Below, piece after piece: positions 43,124-56,700 of a DNA stretch of 64,000 nt. A program made the position numbers and the translations under genes. The notes below the pieces were generated by a model, which was not told the origin of the DNA, made no database searches, and was given only the letters and a program-made list of their open reading frames with translations. This DNA is from Neolewinella xylanilytica (GTDB lineage Bacteria > Bacteroidota > Bacteroidia > Chitinophagales > Saprospiraceae), in the NCBI RefSeq assembly GCF_002934605.1, contig NZ_PTJC01000006.1:372001-436000 (forward strand), read 5' to 3'. Positions within the stretch are counted from its first letter, which is position 1. Each line of letters begins with the position of its first letter.

Positions 43124-43557
43124 GACTTCAAGTTGTTAGGGTGACTAGGTAAATTCCGTTGGAAGTCTGGGGTCTTGCCCTACAAGATAGGGGTGGTAAG
43201 AATAGGTTGCAAGCAATATTTTCGGCTGGCGCGGCTTTGGCACCCGCGCTCCGGCGCCCTGCCTCCTACTGGTCCGGAAGGGTAAGAATCGATCGTTAAT
43301 AGGACAATGCCCCGCTTCCCGCCGGCGTTAGGAAGGGACCGGGGGAGTTGACCCACCGGTAACTGGATTCGACCACGGCTAGGACCGGCTTATGCCGCGT
43401 CTATGGAAGAGTCCGGTACATTACGAGACGCTGCGACCAGAACACTGTATTTCTGAATAAGTGAATAATTCACTGATTCTCAGAGACGTGTCTCGATATC
43501 CCCGGCAATTGGCGGGGATGGGAACCAGGAGAACTTATTCGGAGCAAATGCTTGCCC
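43124..43557. other. intergenic region upstream of the PorP/SprF gene
   Basis: About 430 bp lie between divergent genes. A perfect 13-bp palindrome, GTGAATAATTCAC, sits at 43461-43473 in an AT-rich patch about 90 bp before the PorP/SprF start. It could be an operator. No credible gene, RNA gene or repeat copy was seen in the rest. Confidence 0.4.
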
Positions 43558-44760
43558 ATGGTTCTACTTCTACGCAGTTTTTTATTCGTGGCGATGATTT
43601 TGGCGGGAGCACAGCTCCTGGGACAGGATCCCTTTTTCTCCCAATTCTACGCTAACCGAGTATACCTCAACCCGGCCTATGCGGGCCTGGAAGCCGGTAC
43701 CCAGCTCATTCTCAACTATCGCGATCAGTGGTTCGGCCTGCCCGACGCCACCAGTATGCCGTTTCAGGGTGGCTATCGAACGTACAATGCTACGCTGAAT
43801 CAGCGCATGCCCTGTTTCAAGGACATCGAGCGGGCCACCTTCGGCATTGCCGGATCGGTGTTTCAGGACGAAACCGGGGCCGCCCCGCTCAAGACGACGG
43901 GCGTGGGCCTGGCCGGCGCCTTCGAGTACGCCTTTATCAATCCCGACCTGAAGATCAGCAACGGCCTGTCGCGGCTGGACATGCGCATGGGCGCCCAGCT
44001 CAGCTTCATGCAAAGTTCGCTGGCCAGCGGTGATTTCATCTTCTCCTACCAGCTCGATCCCGTGACCGGCGTAGTGGGCGCTTCGAAGATCATCGACGTC
44101 GCCACCGGCCCCTACATGAATATGAACATCGGCGCGATGGTGCGCGGCTCCTGGAACCACGGTTTGCAGGACTACACCATTTTCACGCTGGGTGCCAGCC
44201 TTTCGAACGTCAACCAACCCAACGTCGCCTTCGACGAGGAGAGCGCCAACGTGGTGCTGCCCCGCCGTACTACGCTGCACATGGGACTGACCCGGCGGGT
44301 GAGCTCCATGAAGGGTACGCGGGCCTATACGCCTACCTCGATCGCCCCGCAGTTCCGTTGGGACAGTCAGCTTGGCGGGAAATTCAACCTCTACACCGTC
44401 GGCTCTTACCTGCTCGGCAAGGGCCACTACACGGGCATCTTTTACCAGTTCAACACCCCCCGCCGGCCCGCTACCAACACCGGGAACCCCATCGGCGGGC
44501 GCAACTCCAGCACCCTGATCATGTCCTACGGCATCGACGTTCGGTCATTGCTCGACGTGGGCCGCCGGTGGCGCGACCGGGCTACGGGCTGGATCGTGGG
44601 CTTTTCCTACGATCTGCCGCTGAACGGCATCAATGCCTCCTCCTCGGTGGGAACGATCGAAGTCAACTGCCGCATTATGCTGGCCGACCTGAAATCGAAG
44701 TGCCGCATCCTGGGTAAGAACGAGCTCTACAAGGGCGCGACCTGCCCCGTAAGTTTCTAG
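43558..44760 (+). CDS. PorP/SprF family type IX secretion outer-membrane protein
   Basis: PorP/SprF proteins are outer-membrane barrels that pair with, and are needed for export or surface attachment of, giant SprB-like adhesins. From the ATG at 43558 the protein has 400 residues (a TTG two codons earlier is possible) and a signal peptide ending AGAQLLGQ. The family start DPFFSQFYANRVYLNPAYAGL is unmistakable, followed by LNYRDQWFGLP. Barrel strands fill the rest. The giant adhesin with a type B sorting domain starts 37 bp downstream, the usual arrangement. The two are probably one operon. Confidence 0.94.
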   Translation: MVLLLRSFLFVAMILAGAQLLGQDPFFSQFYANRVYLNPAYAGLEAGTQLILNYRDQWFGLPDATSMPFQGGYRTYNATLNQRMPCFKDIERATFGIAGSVFQDETGAAPLKTTGVGLAGAFEYAFINPDLKISNGLSRLDMRMGAQLSFMQSSLASGDFIFSYQLDPVTGVVGASKIIDVATGPYMNMNIGAMVRGSWNHGLQDYTIFTLGASLSNVNQPNVAFDEESANVVLPRRTTLHMGLTRRVSSMKGTRAYTPTSIAPQFRWDSQLGGKFNLYTVGSYLLGKGHYTGIFYQFNTPRRPATNTGNPIGGRNSSTLIMSYGIDVRSLLDVGRRWRDRATGWIVGFSYDLPLNGINASSSVGTIEVNCRIMLADLKSKCRILGKNELYKGATCPVSF

Positions 44761-44797
44761 AAAGACACCCCTATATCCCGTTTGAAAATTTTCGTTT

Positions 44798-47700
44798 ATG
44801 CGAATTTTTACCCTTTTACTCTTCACGATTACTTCATCCTGGATCTTCGGGCAGCGGTGTCCGGCCGATTTCGATTTCACGGCCGTCAGCTGTAATGAGT
44901 TCCAGTTTACACCGGTCACCGCCTCCGCGGGTACCTACAAGTGGTCATTCGGTGACGGGGCCACGTCTACTAAGCGGAACCCTACCCATATTTTCGATGC
45001 CGACACCGATGGCAGCTACAGCTTTGACGTGACGCTGATTACCGGCGGCAGCTGCGTCCCGGATACGGTAACCCGGACGGTCTCGATCAGTGCCTCCGAT
45101 TTGCCCGACGCCTCGATCGAGAGCGTCGGCATATACAATTTCGTGAACTGTGCGCCGACGGACGACCCCAGCTACCAGCTGCGGATTATCAACACGTCCT
45201 CGACATTAGCGAGCAACATTTATTACATCGTCGACTGGGGTGACGGGTCCACGCGCTACGAAGGAGCCACCCTGCCGAATCTGACGGCGCATACCTACAC
45301 CTCCGTGGGGCTCTACGACATCGAAGTATCGGTGCAGGGCGCCAACGGTTGCTGGGCGAAGGAGACTTTCGAGTTCTTCTACGGTAGTAACCCCGGGGGC
45401 AACATCGTTCCGGTGAGCAACCAGATCGCATGTGTACCGGAAAACGTGGAGTTCCGGATTTCGGGTACCGAGGATAACCCCCCGGGCACGATCTATAAGA
45501 TCTGGGTCAACGACGGCAGCGGCGATACGACCTACTTCAATCACCCGCCGCCCAAAAACTTCAGCTACTACCTCACCACCAGTCCGTGTGAAAGCGAGGA
45601 AACCGCAAACAACTACTTTAACATCTACTTCGAGGCCACCAACCCCTGCTTCACGCAATCAGGGGGTACCATCATTCGGGCCAATAAGTCGCCGGAAATG
45701 GACTTCGACGCCGACGACGTAGCCTGTGAGGGCGGGGTGGTAGAAATTCGCAATAATTCCACGCCCGCCCTCTACGCGGTCGGGAATACCTGTAGCTTCG
45801 AGATGCTTACCGAGTGGTCCATCAACGCGGACCCCTCGAAGTACGAAATCGTATCGGGTTCGCTCAACAGCGAAAACGGACTGGATATCCGCTTCAACGA
45901 AGCCGGAGAGTACGAGATCACCCTCAACTATACGCCGAAGTACAGCAACGCCTGTACCTCGCCCCCGATGACGCAGACCATCTGTATCCTGCCCGAGCCG
46001 GAGGCCAGTTTTTCGGCGGTCAATACCGATCCGGAATCCTGTTCCCCCCTTACGATCCAGACCACCAATACCTCCAATACCCTGACCACCTGCGGCGCGG
46101 AGGCGACCTACGAATGGCTCGTGGATTACCTCGCGGCGGACTGTGGCGCGGAAGAAGCCGGCTACACCGTGCTTTCGGGCGGCGGCGCGCAGGAGCTAAA
46201 CAGCCAGGACCTCAATATTCGCTTCGACTCCAGTGGCATCTACCGGCTGGGACTCGTAGCCACCAACGAGTGTGGATCCGATACCAGCTGGCAGGAATTT
46301 ACCGTAGCCGAGCCCCCACGGCTTAGCATCGCGGAAATCGCCGACACCTGTTTCCTCGATCCGATCGTGATCGAACCCGTCCTGAACATCAGCCTCGACT
46401 GCTCCGATCCGCCTGCCTATACCTGGGACTTCAACGGAGGTCGTGGCGGCGATATCACCAGCCAGTTCCCCGGCCCGGTTACCTACGACGCTCCCGGTAT
46501 CTACACCATTCGCCTGCGCGTCAGCAACAGTTGCGGAACGACCGTGGTCACCGAAACCTTCGAGATCGCCGGTCCGCCGGAGCTTCCCGAAATCACCGTC
46601 ACCGACCAGGCCTGTGAATCCTCCAGCGTTTCCGCCAGCCTGGGTGGAAGCGAAGCGGGACTGACGTTCTCCTGGACCGGCCCCGACGGATTCACCTCCG
46701 ACCAACCGGAATGGACCATAGCGAACGCCCAACCCCGCAACAGCGGCGAATACACCGTGGAAGTGACCAACGCCATTGGTTGTAGCAATACCAAGACCTA
46801 CACCGTGGAGGTGAACCCCGGCGCCCCCATCGACGTGGATGGCGGCGACGTAGAAGTTTGTGCCGGAGACGACGTCACCCTGACGGCCACCGGTGGGGCT
46901 ACCTATACCTGGACGGGCGATCACCTGTCCGGTACTACCGGCGCTTCGGTCGTCTTCAACCACGACGTCCCCGGCGTGTACACCGTGGAAGTACTGGGTA
47001 CCGACCCGGCGGGACGTTGTGACGCCAGTGACATCATCACCGTTACGGTTCATGCCTACCCGGTCGCCGATGCCGGTGAGCCCCGGGTTGCCTGCGTTGA
47101 CGAAACCATCGAACTGGAAGGTGCCCCCTCCAGCAGACACCGCAAGGGCGACTGGTCGGGCGATTACATCAGCGCCGACGGGGAGTTCTCCGCTCCCGCC
47201 CCCGGAACCTACACGGTGACCTACACCTATACCAACGAGGCGGGTTGTACCGATTCCGACCAGACCACCATCTGCGTCCGCGAAGCACCGGATGCGAACT
47301 TTACCCTGCCCGAGGCCGCCGGCTGTATGCCCGCCGGCCTGACCCTGCGGCCCGAAAACCTTACCTCCGCCGTCAGTAGCTGCGACGAGGCCGTGATGAC
47401 CTGGAGCCTGGCCGCCGCCAAAAACGCCTGCTACAGCGGCGGCGTCGTATTCGCGGAAGGGACCGACGCCAACAGCTTCGAACCGGTCATCACCCTTTCC
47501 GAGCCCGGAAACTACCTGCTGACCCTGACGGTCACCAGCAGCTGCGGAACCTCCACCCACACCGAGAAAGTGGCCATCGGAGAAACGCCGAGCGTCGAAA
47601 TCCGGCCGATCGATATTCTTTGCGGACCACAGGAGGTAACCTTCGCCACCCGCGGTGCCTATTGCGATATCGCCACCACTACCTACGCGTGGGATTTCCC

Positions 47701-50700
47701 CACCGCCTCACCGCCTTCGACCTCCACCCGCCTGCAACCGGAGGGTGTTTACTTCGGACGGGGAGAGCATACCGTCACCCTTACCGCTACCAACTCCTGC
47801 GGCACCCAAACGGTAACCGAGACCTTCACGGTGGCCGGCGATGCTACCGTAGACATCGACATTTCCCAGGACGAGGTCTGTCTGAACGGCGATAACACCG
47901 TGTCCGTAACGAATAACAGCACCGGCGACATCAGCGGATACCGCTGGACGGCATTCGGACCGAGCGGTAACGTAGTGGCCACCTCCACCGAGGTTGCGCC
48001 GACCTTCACCGTGATTGCGGCCGCGGAGGTAGGAACCTACCGTTTGGAGGCCTTGATCTCGGTCGACGGCTGTAGCGACATCACCTGGGATACGTTGGTG
48101 ACCGTGGGGGGTGTACCCGACGTCACCATCGATGACATCGTGGTCGCCTGTGGAGCGGATACCTTCGAGCCTTCCGCCGATTACGGTGCCGCCGCGGCGA
48201 TGATCGATTCCGTCCGTTGGGTATTCCCCGCCGGAAGTACCCCCGCCTTTTCCACCGACCTGGAACCCGGGGAAGTAAACCTCGCGTCCTACGGCAACGG
48301 CCTGGAAGTGAGCCTGACCGTCTACAATGCCTGTGGTACGACCACGGTTACGGAAAGCTTTGACGTCGAAGAACCTACGGTAGTCGACATCGGCTTTGAC
48401 AAGAATAGCATTTGCCAGGGCGAAAGCGTGGCCGTCACGAACAACAGCACCGGTAACGGACTGACCTATACCTGGTCGGTGAGCCCCTCCGCTAACGTTG
48501 TGATCAGCGATGTAAACGCGGCCGAACCGACCTTCACCTTCAACGGTGGGGTAGGGAACTACACCATTACGGCTACGGTATCCAATGGCATCTGCGCGGA
48601 CCAGACGGTCCGGCACGAGGTGAGCGTCGCCGTCCTGCCGGTCGTCACCGTAGCCAGGATCGACGACGCCTGCGGCCGGGTACGGGTGCGACCATCGGTC
48701 AATTACGGTATTGATGAATCCCTGATCGATTCGATCCGGTGGGTTATAACCGGTATGACGGGCACGAACGCGGGAGCAACGATCTACTCCGGCGCGCCCT
48801 GGGACGGGAATTTTGACGTCGACGTGGCCGGAGATTATGTCTTTACCGCCATCGCCTACAACGGCTGCGCGCCGGACGGCGTCGCGGTGGAGGAACCCTT
48901 CACCGTGCTGGACGGTCCGCCGGTTAGCTTCACCTTAGACCGGGATATGACCTGTTTCGGAGGAACGATCCGGGTTACGAACACGAGTGCCCTGACCAAG
49001 AACCCCCGGTTCTACCTCCTGGACGCCAGTGGCAATACGGTGGCTTACGAATCCCGTTCGCCGGCTACGTTCACCTTCCCGGACTATATGGCTCCCGGCA
49101 CCTACACCATTCGCCTCGAGCTGGACGATAAAAAGTGTGGTACCGGATCCGAAGAGGCCTTCGTGTACCTCATTGACGAACCCGAAGTGGTACTGGATCC
49201 GATTCCCGACGGCTGCGGATCGGCCACCGTGGCCCTGACCGCCACCCATACCGACTCTACGCTACTGACCGCCATTCGGTGGGAAATCCACGATGGCTCG
49301 GGCAACCTGGTTTACGCGGACGACTCCTTCCAACCCCTGGCTACGGACTTGCCCGCCGGCGATTATACCGCGACCGCTACCGTGACCAATGCCTGTGCTA
49401 CGGACCGCAGCCAGCAGACTTTCACGATCGTCCCGGGCACTGCGCCTACCTTCGATCTGGACGTTGCGGAAACCTGCCCCGGTGAATCCGTGACCGCTAC
49501 CAGCACGACCAGCGGCCTGACCAATATTCATTTTTACCTACTCAATGCCGCCGGCGATCAGTTGCTGGACGTGAGTGGTTCTCCGGCAACCTTCCTGCTC
49601 GGCAATGCCTTCCCCGCCGGTACGTACACTATCCGCATGGAAGGACGGAGCACGGACTGTGGCGGTGGTACCGTCGCTACGGAGCTTCCTTTCGAGGTGA
49701 CCGGCTCGCCCAGCGTTACCTTGGATCCCGTAGCGGACGCCTGTAGCCCGGCTACCTTTACGCCTGCTGCCAGCTTCGTCGACGCCACTGCGGTAGACTG
49801 GGAAATCACCGACGCCAGCGGCAACGTGGTGTACACCGATGCTACTTTCTCCCCGGCGGAAGTCACCCTCCCGACGGGTACGTATACGCTGACGGCTTCG
49901 GTCACGAACGCCTGTGGTAGCGGTCAGCATAGCCTCACCTTCGACGTTACGGAGCGCAGCGAGCCGATCCTTTCCATCGATACCGACGGTATTTGTCCGG
50001 GCGGAACGATCACGGCCACCGATACGAACGCTGATTTCACCGACGTAAGCTTTACGGTGCTGGACGCTGGTGGAGCGGTTCTCGCGACCAATGTCGGAGC
50101 TCCCTTTACCTTCGGAAGCGACCTGCCCACCGGAACCTATACCCTCCGCATGGAAGCCAACAGCATCACCTGCGGAGAAGCCATGCAGGTGGATACGCTG
50201 GTACGGGTGACGGATGGCCCTTCGGTCGTCGTGAGCCCCGTTGGCGACAAGTGCGGCTCGATCACGTTCACGCCTACCGGTAACCACACCAATGCCATTG
50301 GCATTAGCTGGGAAATTCGCGATGCCTCCGGTGCGGTAGTTTACACCGACAATAGCTTCACGCCGGCGGAAGTCACCCTGGGTGGCGGCGACTACACCCT
50401 GTCCGCCACCGTAAATAACGGCTGTGGGAATGCCACCGATGCCGTGAGCTTCTCCGTAACGGGCAATGTAGCCTCGCTGATCACTTTCGATCTGGACAGC
50501 AACCGCCACTGTGAGGGAGAATCCTTCACCGTGACCAACACCAGCAGCCACCTCAGCAACGTCACCTTCACGATCATGGACCGCTGGGGGAATGCCATCC
50601 AGCAAACCACGGACTCTCCGTTCACTTTCGGCAGCGACCTCATTGCGGGGAACTATACGGTACGGATGACCGGTGACAGCGACGCCTGTGATGGAGCGAG

Positions 50701-53700
50701 CATCAGTAAGGATGCAACCATCACCGTACAGGCGGAACCCCTCGTGGTGCTAACCCCCGTAGTGGACCGCTGCGGCTCGATTACCTTTACCCCGACGGCC
50801 CGGATCACCGATGCCAGCGTCATCGAATGGTCGATCCGCAACGCTCAGGGCGTACGGGTATACACCGACGACTCCTTCGACCCCGCCGAAGTGACGCTCC
50901 CCGCCGGGTTCTATACCCTCGCCGTGGAAGTGGCCAACAACTGCGGCATTGCCGACGACGCCACTACCTTCGAAATTTCCACCGGCGAGGCACCCACCTT
51001 TACGCTTAGCTCCGAAACCACCTGTACGGGAGACGCGATTACGGCGACGAACACGACCTCCGGTCTCGATGATCTCGCGTTTACCGTTATGGATGCTGCG
51101 GGCAATCCCGTGGCTACCAGCACGACCTCTCCGTTCACTTTCGGCACCGACCTGCCCGCTGGCATTTACACGGTGCGCATGGAAGGGAATAGCAGCACCT
51201 GTGCCACCGGCACCGTCGCTACCGAGCAGGTGGTTACCGTCGCTACTTCGCCAAGCATCGCCATTACGCCGGTTGCGAATGGCTGTGGTTCGGTGACTTT
51301 CGCGCCGACCGCCGTAACCACCAATGCCAAGGCTATCCGGTGGATAATCCAGAACGCCGCCGGAGAGCAGATTTTCACCGACGCGACCTTCGAACCCGGT
51401 CAGATCACCCTGGCCGCCGGCACGTATACGCTCAGCGCCACCGTCTCCAACGATTGCGATACAGCCGCCGACACGGTCACCTTTGCCGTAGATCGGGCCC
51501 CCCTGCCGGTCCTGAGTCTCGATACCGATAATAGCTGTCAGGGAGAAACCATCACCGCTACCAGCGTGAGCCAGGACGTAAGCAACCCGACGTACCGGGT
51601 GACCAATGCTTCCGGATTCACCGTGGCCACGGGCAGTGGTCCCTCCTTCTCCTTCGGTACGGGCATCGTTCCGGGTACCTATACGGTCACCCTGGCGGGC
51701 ACGAGTATCTCCTGTGCGGGAACTGCCGTAAGCGTGGATACCACCGTGATCATCCGGGCCAATCCCGTGGTCCATCTCGATCCGGTAGCCGACAATTGCG
51801 GTTCCATCACCTTTACCCCCGCGGCGGTGTACACTTCCGCCAAGGGTATTCGCTGGAGCATCCGGAATGCGAGCGGACGACAGGTATACACCGATGAGTC
51901 GTTCGCCCCGGCGGAAGTCGCACTCGGACCCGGTTTCTACACCCTTACCGCTATCGTATACAACGATTGCGCCACTGACGACGACGTCACCACCTTCGAA
52001 GTGGGTACCGGTACGGAGCCGACCTTTTCCCTCGACGCCGAAAGCGTCTGTGAAGGCGAAACCATCACCGTGACGAACACGACTAGTGACCTCAGCAATG
52101 TCCGGTTCTCGGTCCTCGACGACCAGGGTGCCACCGTTGCCTCCGGGAATACTACTTCCCTGACCTTCGGCCCGGGCCTCCCGACGGGAACGTATACGGT
52201 TCGCATGGAAGGAACCAGCCTGTCCTGCTCGTCCGACGCGGTTTCCCGTGAGGAAGTAGTCCAGATCATGTCCCTCCCCACGGTGACCGTGGATCCGGTT
52301 GCGGAATTCTGTGGTGAAAGCGATTTCACTCCGACCGCGAGCACGGTGTTTGCCACGGCTATCAGCTGGGAGGTGCAAGACCGGAACGGTGCGGTGGTGT
52401 ACGCCGACAATTCCTTTGCCCCCCGCCCGGTGGTGCTTTCCGCCGGAACCTATACCCTGGTCGCCATGGTCTCGAATGACTGTGGTACCGCCGAAGACCG
52501 TACGTCCTTTACGGTCAATCCAGGCCCGACCCCGAACTTTAGCCTGAGCAGCTCCGCCGTCTGTCAGGGCGGAAGCATCGTAGCGGTCAATCGCTCCACC
52601 GGAAACATGGATGCCTTCACCTTCGACGTGCTCGACGCCGCCGGCCAGGTGATCATGAGCAGTAGCGCGTCGCCGGCTACCTTCACTTTCGGCAATGAAT
52701 TGCCGATCGGTAGCTACTCTGTACGCCTCACCGTGGGAAGCGCGTCTTGTGCGCCCGTCAGCAACAGCACATCCGTTAAACTAGGCGCTTCGCCCTTTAT
52801 CGTAGTAAATCCGGTTGCGGACCAGTGCGCGCCGGCCGAGGTATCCCTCTCCGCCAGCCACACCGATCCCGCCCAGGTCACCTTCATCAACTGGCAGATC
52901 CGCGACCGGACCGGCAAGCTGGTCTATAATAACGACAGCTTCGACCCCCCCGCCGCCGCCCTGAACGAGGGAACCTTCTACCTGACCGCAACGATAGCTA
53001 ACGAATGCGGCGTAGCCCGCAGTCGGGATACCTTCAGCGTACTAAGTCCGACCACTCCGGTATTGGCCCTCAGTGCCCCGACCATCTGCGAGGGAGAAAC
53101 CTTCACGGCAACGAACGGGACGTCCGGCCTCTCCGACCTGACCTTCACGCTGCTGGATGCCAGCGGTGCTACCGTAACCACCGCAACGACCACGCCCTTC
53201 GTCTTCGGCGACCAACTGGCAGCAGGCACTTACACGCTGCTGCTGGAAGGAAACAGTGCCATCTGCGGCGAGGCCGTGCTCACCGATACGACACTGACGG
53301 TTTCCGCCGGACCCACCGTACGCCTGGAACCCGTGGCTGACGCCTGTGGATCGATCACTTTCGTGCCAGTGGCCACCGTTACCGATGCCCTGCTTATTGG
53401 CTGGAAAATCACCGACGCTACGGGAATGCCCGTCTACGCCGACGATAGTTTCTCGCCGGAAACCGCTTTTGTCGGACCGGGAGCCTACACCCTCTCCGTC
53501 GAGGTGAGCAACGAATGCGGTAGCGACCGGGACACGGTAACCTTCACGGTTACGGCTCCCGACGCCCCCACCTTCACGCTTTCCGCGGAGGATGTCTGTG
53601 AAAAAGAAACCGTAACGGTTACCAATACCACTGCCGGACTGCAGAACGTAAACTTTACGGTCCGGAATGAAATGGACGCGGTCGTAGCCACCGGTTCCGC

Positions 53701-56700
53701 CTCGCCCTTCACCTTCGGCAACCGCCTGCCCGGCGGCCGCTACACGGTGACGATGACCGGAATCAGCACCGGCTGCGCCAACGCCACGGTACGTGCCGAT
53801 ACCACGATCACGATACGCCCCGTACCAACGGTAGCCCTTGCGCCCGTCAGCGGGAACTGCGGATCCCTCACCTTCACCCCGCTGGCTACCGTGGAAGATG
53901 CGACCAGCATCCGGTGGAATATTCGCAATGCCCGGGGAACCGTCGTCTACACCGACGAAACCTTCGATCCGGCGGCGGTGACCCTTGGCCCCGGCTTCTA
54001 CACCCTGGCCGTCGATGTCGCGAATAACTGTGGCATTGCGGTCGACGTGACCACCTTCGAGGTAACGGAAGGCCTTCCGCCCACCTACAGCTTCGATACC
54101 GAAAACGTATGTGAAGGCGGAAGCTTTACCGTAACCAACACAAGCAGCGACGTTACCGAACTGACCTTTAGCGTTCGCGACGCGGACGGAACCATCGTCG
54201 CCAGCGGCACCGCTTCTCCGTTCACCTTCGGCAGCGATCTCGCGGCGGGTACCTATACCGTCCGGATGGAAGGTAAGAGTGTCAGCTGCCCCGCCCAACC
54301 CGCGGCCATCGAGCGGCAGGTGAGCGTAGCCGGCGTCCCTACGGTGGTCGTTGACCCGATTGCCGATGGCTGTGGAACGCTGACGTTCATCCCGTCCGCC
54401 ACCCGGACGTTTGCCGACGATATCCGCTGGACCATCACCGACGGAAACGGAACGGTGCTGTACACCAACACTTCCTTCAACCCGGAGCAGGTTACCCTCG
54501 GAGTAGGTAATTACCAACTGACCGCCGCCGTAAGCAACGATTGCGGATCGGCCGACCACGTAGTGTCCTTCGCCGTAACCGGTGGCTCCGAGCCCGCTTT
54601 TGCCCTCGATAAGGATGAAAGCTGCGAAGGGGGCACCTTCACGGTGACCAATACCACCGCTACGCTGGCCAACCCGCGCTTCTCGGTGATTGATGGAGAC
54701 GGGATCACGGTCGCTTCCGGCACCGGCACCCCATTCCGCTTCGGCGCCAAACTGAGTCCCGGCACCTTCACCGTCCGCATGGATGGGTACGACACGGCCT
54801 GTGGCGACAGCCCCGTAAGCACGGATACCACCATTACCATCTACGCCGATCCCTCGGTAACGGCGGAGCCGGTAGCCAGTGCCTGTGGTTCGCTGACCTT
54901 TACCCCCTCCGCGGTCTACGCCGAAGCGAGTGGCATCGACTGGAAGATCCGCAATGCCGCGGGTAACCTGGTGTACGCGGCCACCGGCTTCGATCCGGCG
55001 GAAGTAACCCTGGGCCCCGGTTTCTATACCCTGCTGGTGACCGTCACCAACGACTGTGGAAATGCCAGCGACTTCACCACCTTCGAGATCGAGCAGGGTA
55101 GCCCGGCTACCTTCTCCCTGAATACCGACAACGTCTGTACGGGTGAAATCGTAACCGTGACCAACACCAGCTCCGACCTCGCCAACCTGCGGTTTACCGT
55201 TGTCGATGCGGCCGGAGCCACGGTTGCCACCGGCACGGCTTCCCCCTTCACCTTCGGTAGCGACCTGGCCGCCGGTACGTACACCGTACGCATGGAAGGA
55301 GAGAGCGTCTCCTGTGCAACGGGTACCATCGGCACGGAAACTACGGTAGTGATCGATACGACGCCGACGGTTTCCCTGGAGCCGGTTGCCGACTTCTGCG
55401 GGGAATCCGATTTCACCCCCCGGGCTACCCTCACCGGTGCCCTGGAAATCCTCTGGCAGGTGACGGATGCCGACGGTTCGGTTGTCTACACCGATGCCAC
55501 CTTCGATCCGGTGAATGTGAAACTTTCCGCAGGTAGCTATATCCTGAAGGCGACCGCCACCAACGGTTGCGGTGCGGCCACCGACGTAGTCTCCTTCACC
55601 GTTAACCCGGCTCCCGCGGCCAACTTCTCCCTGAGCAGCACCGCGGTCTGTACGGGAGGCAGCATCACCGCTACGAAACTTTCGGGCGGTGGAATGGATG
55701 ACTTTACCTTCACCCTCGTTGACCGCGATGGCAACGTGGTGCGCACCAGCGCCGCTTCCCCCGCCACCTTCACCTTCGGGGAAGACCTGGCGGTAGGCGA
55801 ATACACCGTCCGCCTGGAAGTAAGCAGCCCCAGCTGTGCGCCGGTAAGCAACAGCGCCCGCATTAACGTGGGAGCCCTGCCTGCCATCGCACTCGTACCC
55901 CAGAACGACCAGTGCGGTCCGGGACAGGTACAGCTCAGCGGCAACTACAGCGATCCATCCCGTATCAACTTCATCAACTGGCAGATCCGGGATGAAGCGG
56001 GCAAACTGGTTTACAACAGCGACGCCTTCACTCCGCCCGTTGCCAACCTGCGTGAAGGGGTGTATCACGTAACCGCTATGGTGGCCAACGAATGTGGCGT
56101 CGCCCGCAGCCGTGACACCTTCCAGCTCTTCGAAACGCCGGAACCCTCCTTTACGGTAGACAGTGAAGTTGCCTGCCAGGGAGGTACCCTCACCGTAACC
56201 AATACCTCGGTGGGAGACGTGACCGACTTTACCTTCTCCCTCGTCGACCCGATGGGGACCACCATGCTGACCAGCAGTGCTTCCCCGGCTACCTTCTCCA
56301 TCGGAGAAGCGCTACCCGACGGAGAATACACCATCCGCCTCACCGCCGGTAATCCCTCCTGTGGTATGGAGACTTCCGAGACCAGCATTACCGTAGGTGG
56401 TGCACCGACCATCGAAGTGATCGCCCAACCCGATTACTGTGGACCGAATACCGTCAGCCTTTCCGCCGCTCATACGGGTGCCACCAGCATCGCCTGGGCA
56501 ATTACGGACGCGAAGGACAAAGTTGTCTTCGAAAGTGACGTGGAGGATGCCCCCACGCTGAACCTGAACCCGGGTACGTACGTCGCAGCCGCCACCGCCA
56601 CTTCCGGCTGTGGAACGGTAACCGACCGGGATACCTTCCGCATCTTCGCGGAGCCGACGCCGTCGTTCACCGTGAGCAGCGACGTAGTCTGCCAGGGTGG

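Noticed and set aside
53042..56068. A minus-strand open frame of about 1000 codons inside the giant adhesin gene
   Set aside because: It is a by-product of GC-rich, biased codons in the repeat array. It is low-complexity, Gly/Arg-rich, and lacks any domain.
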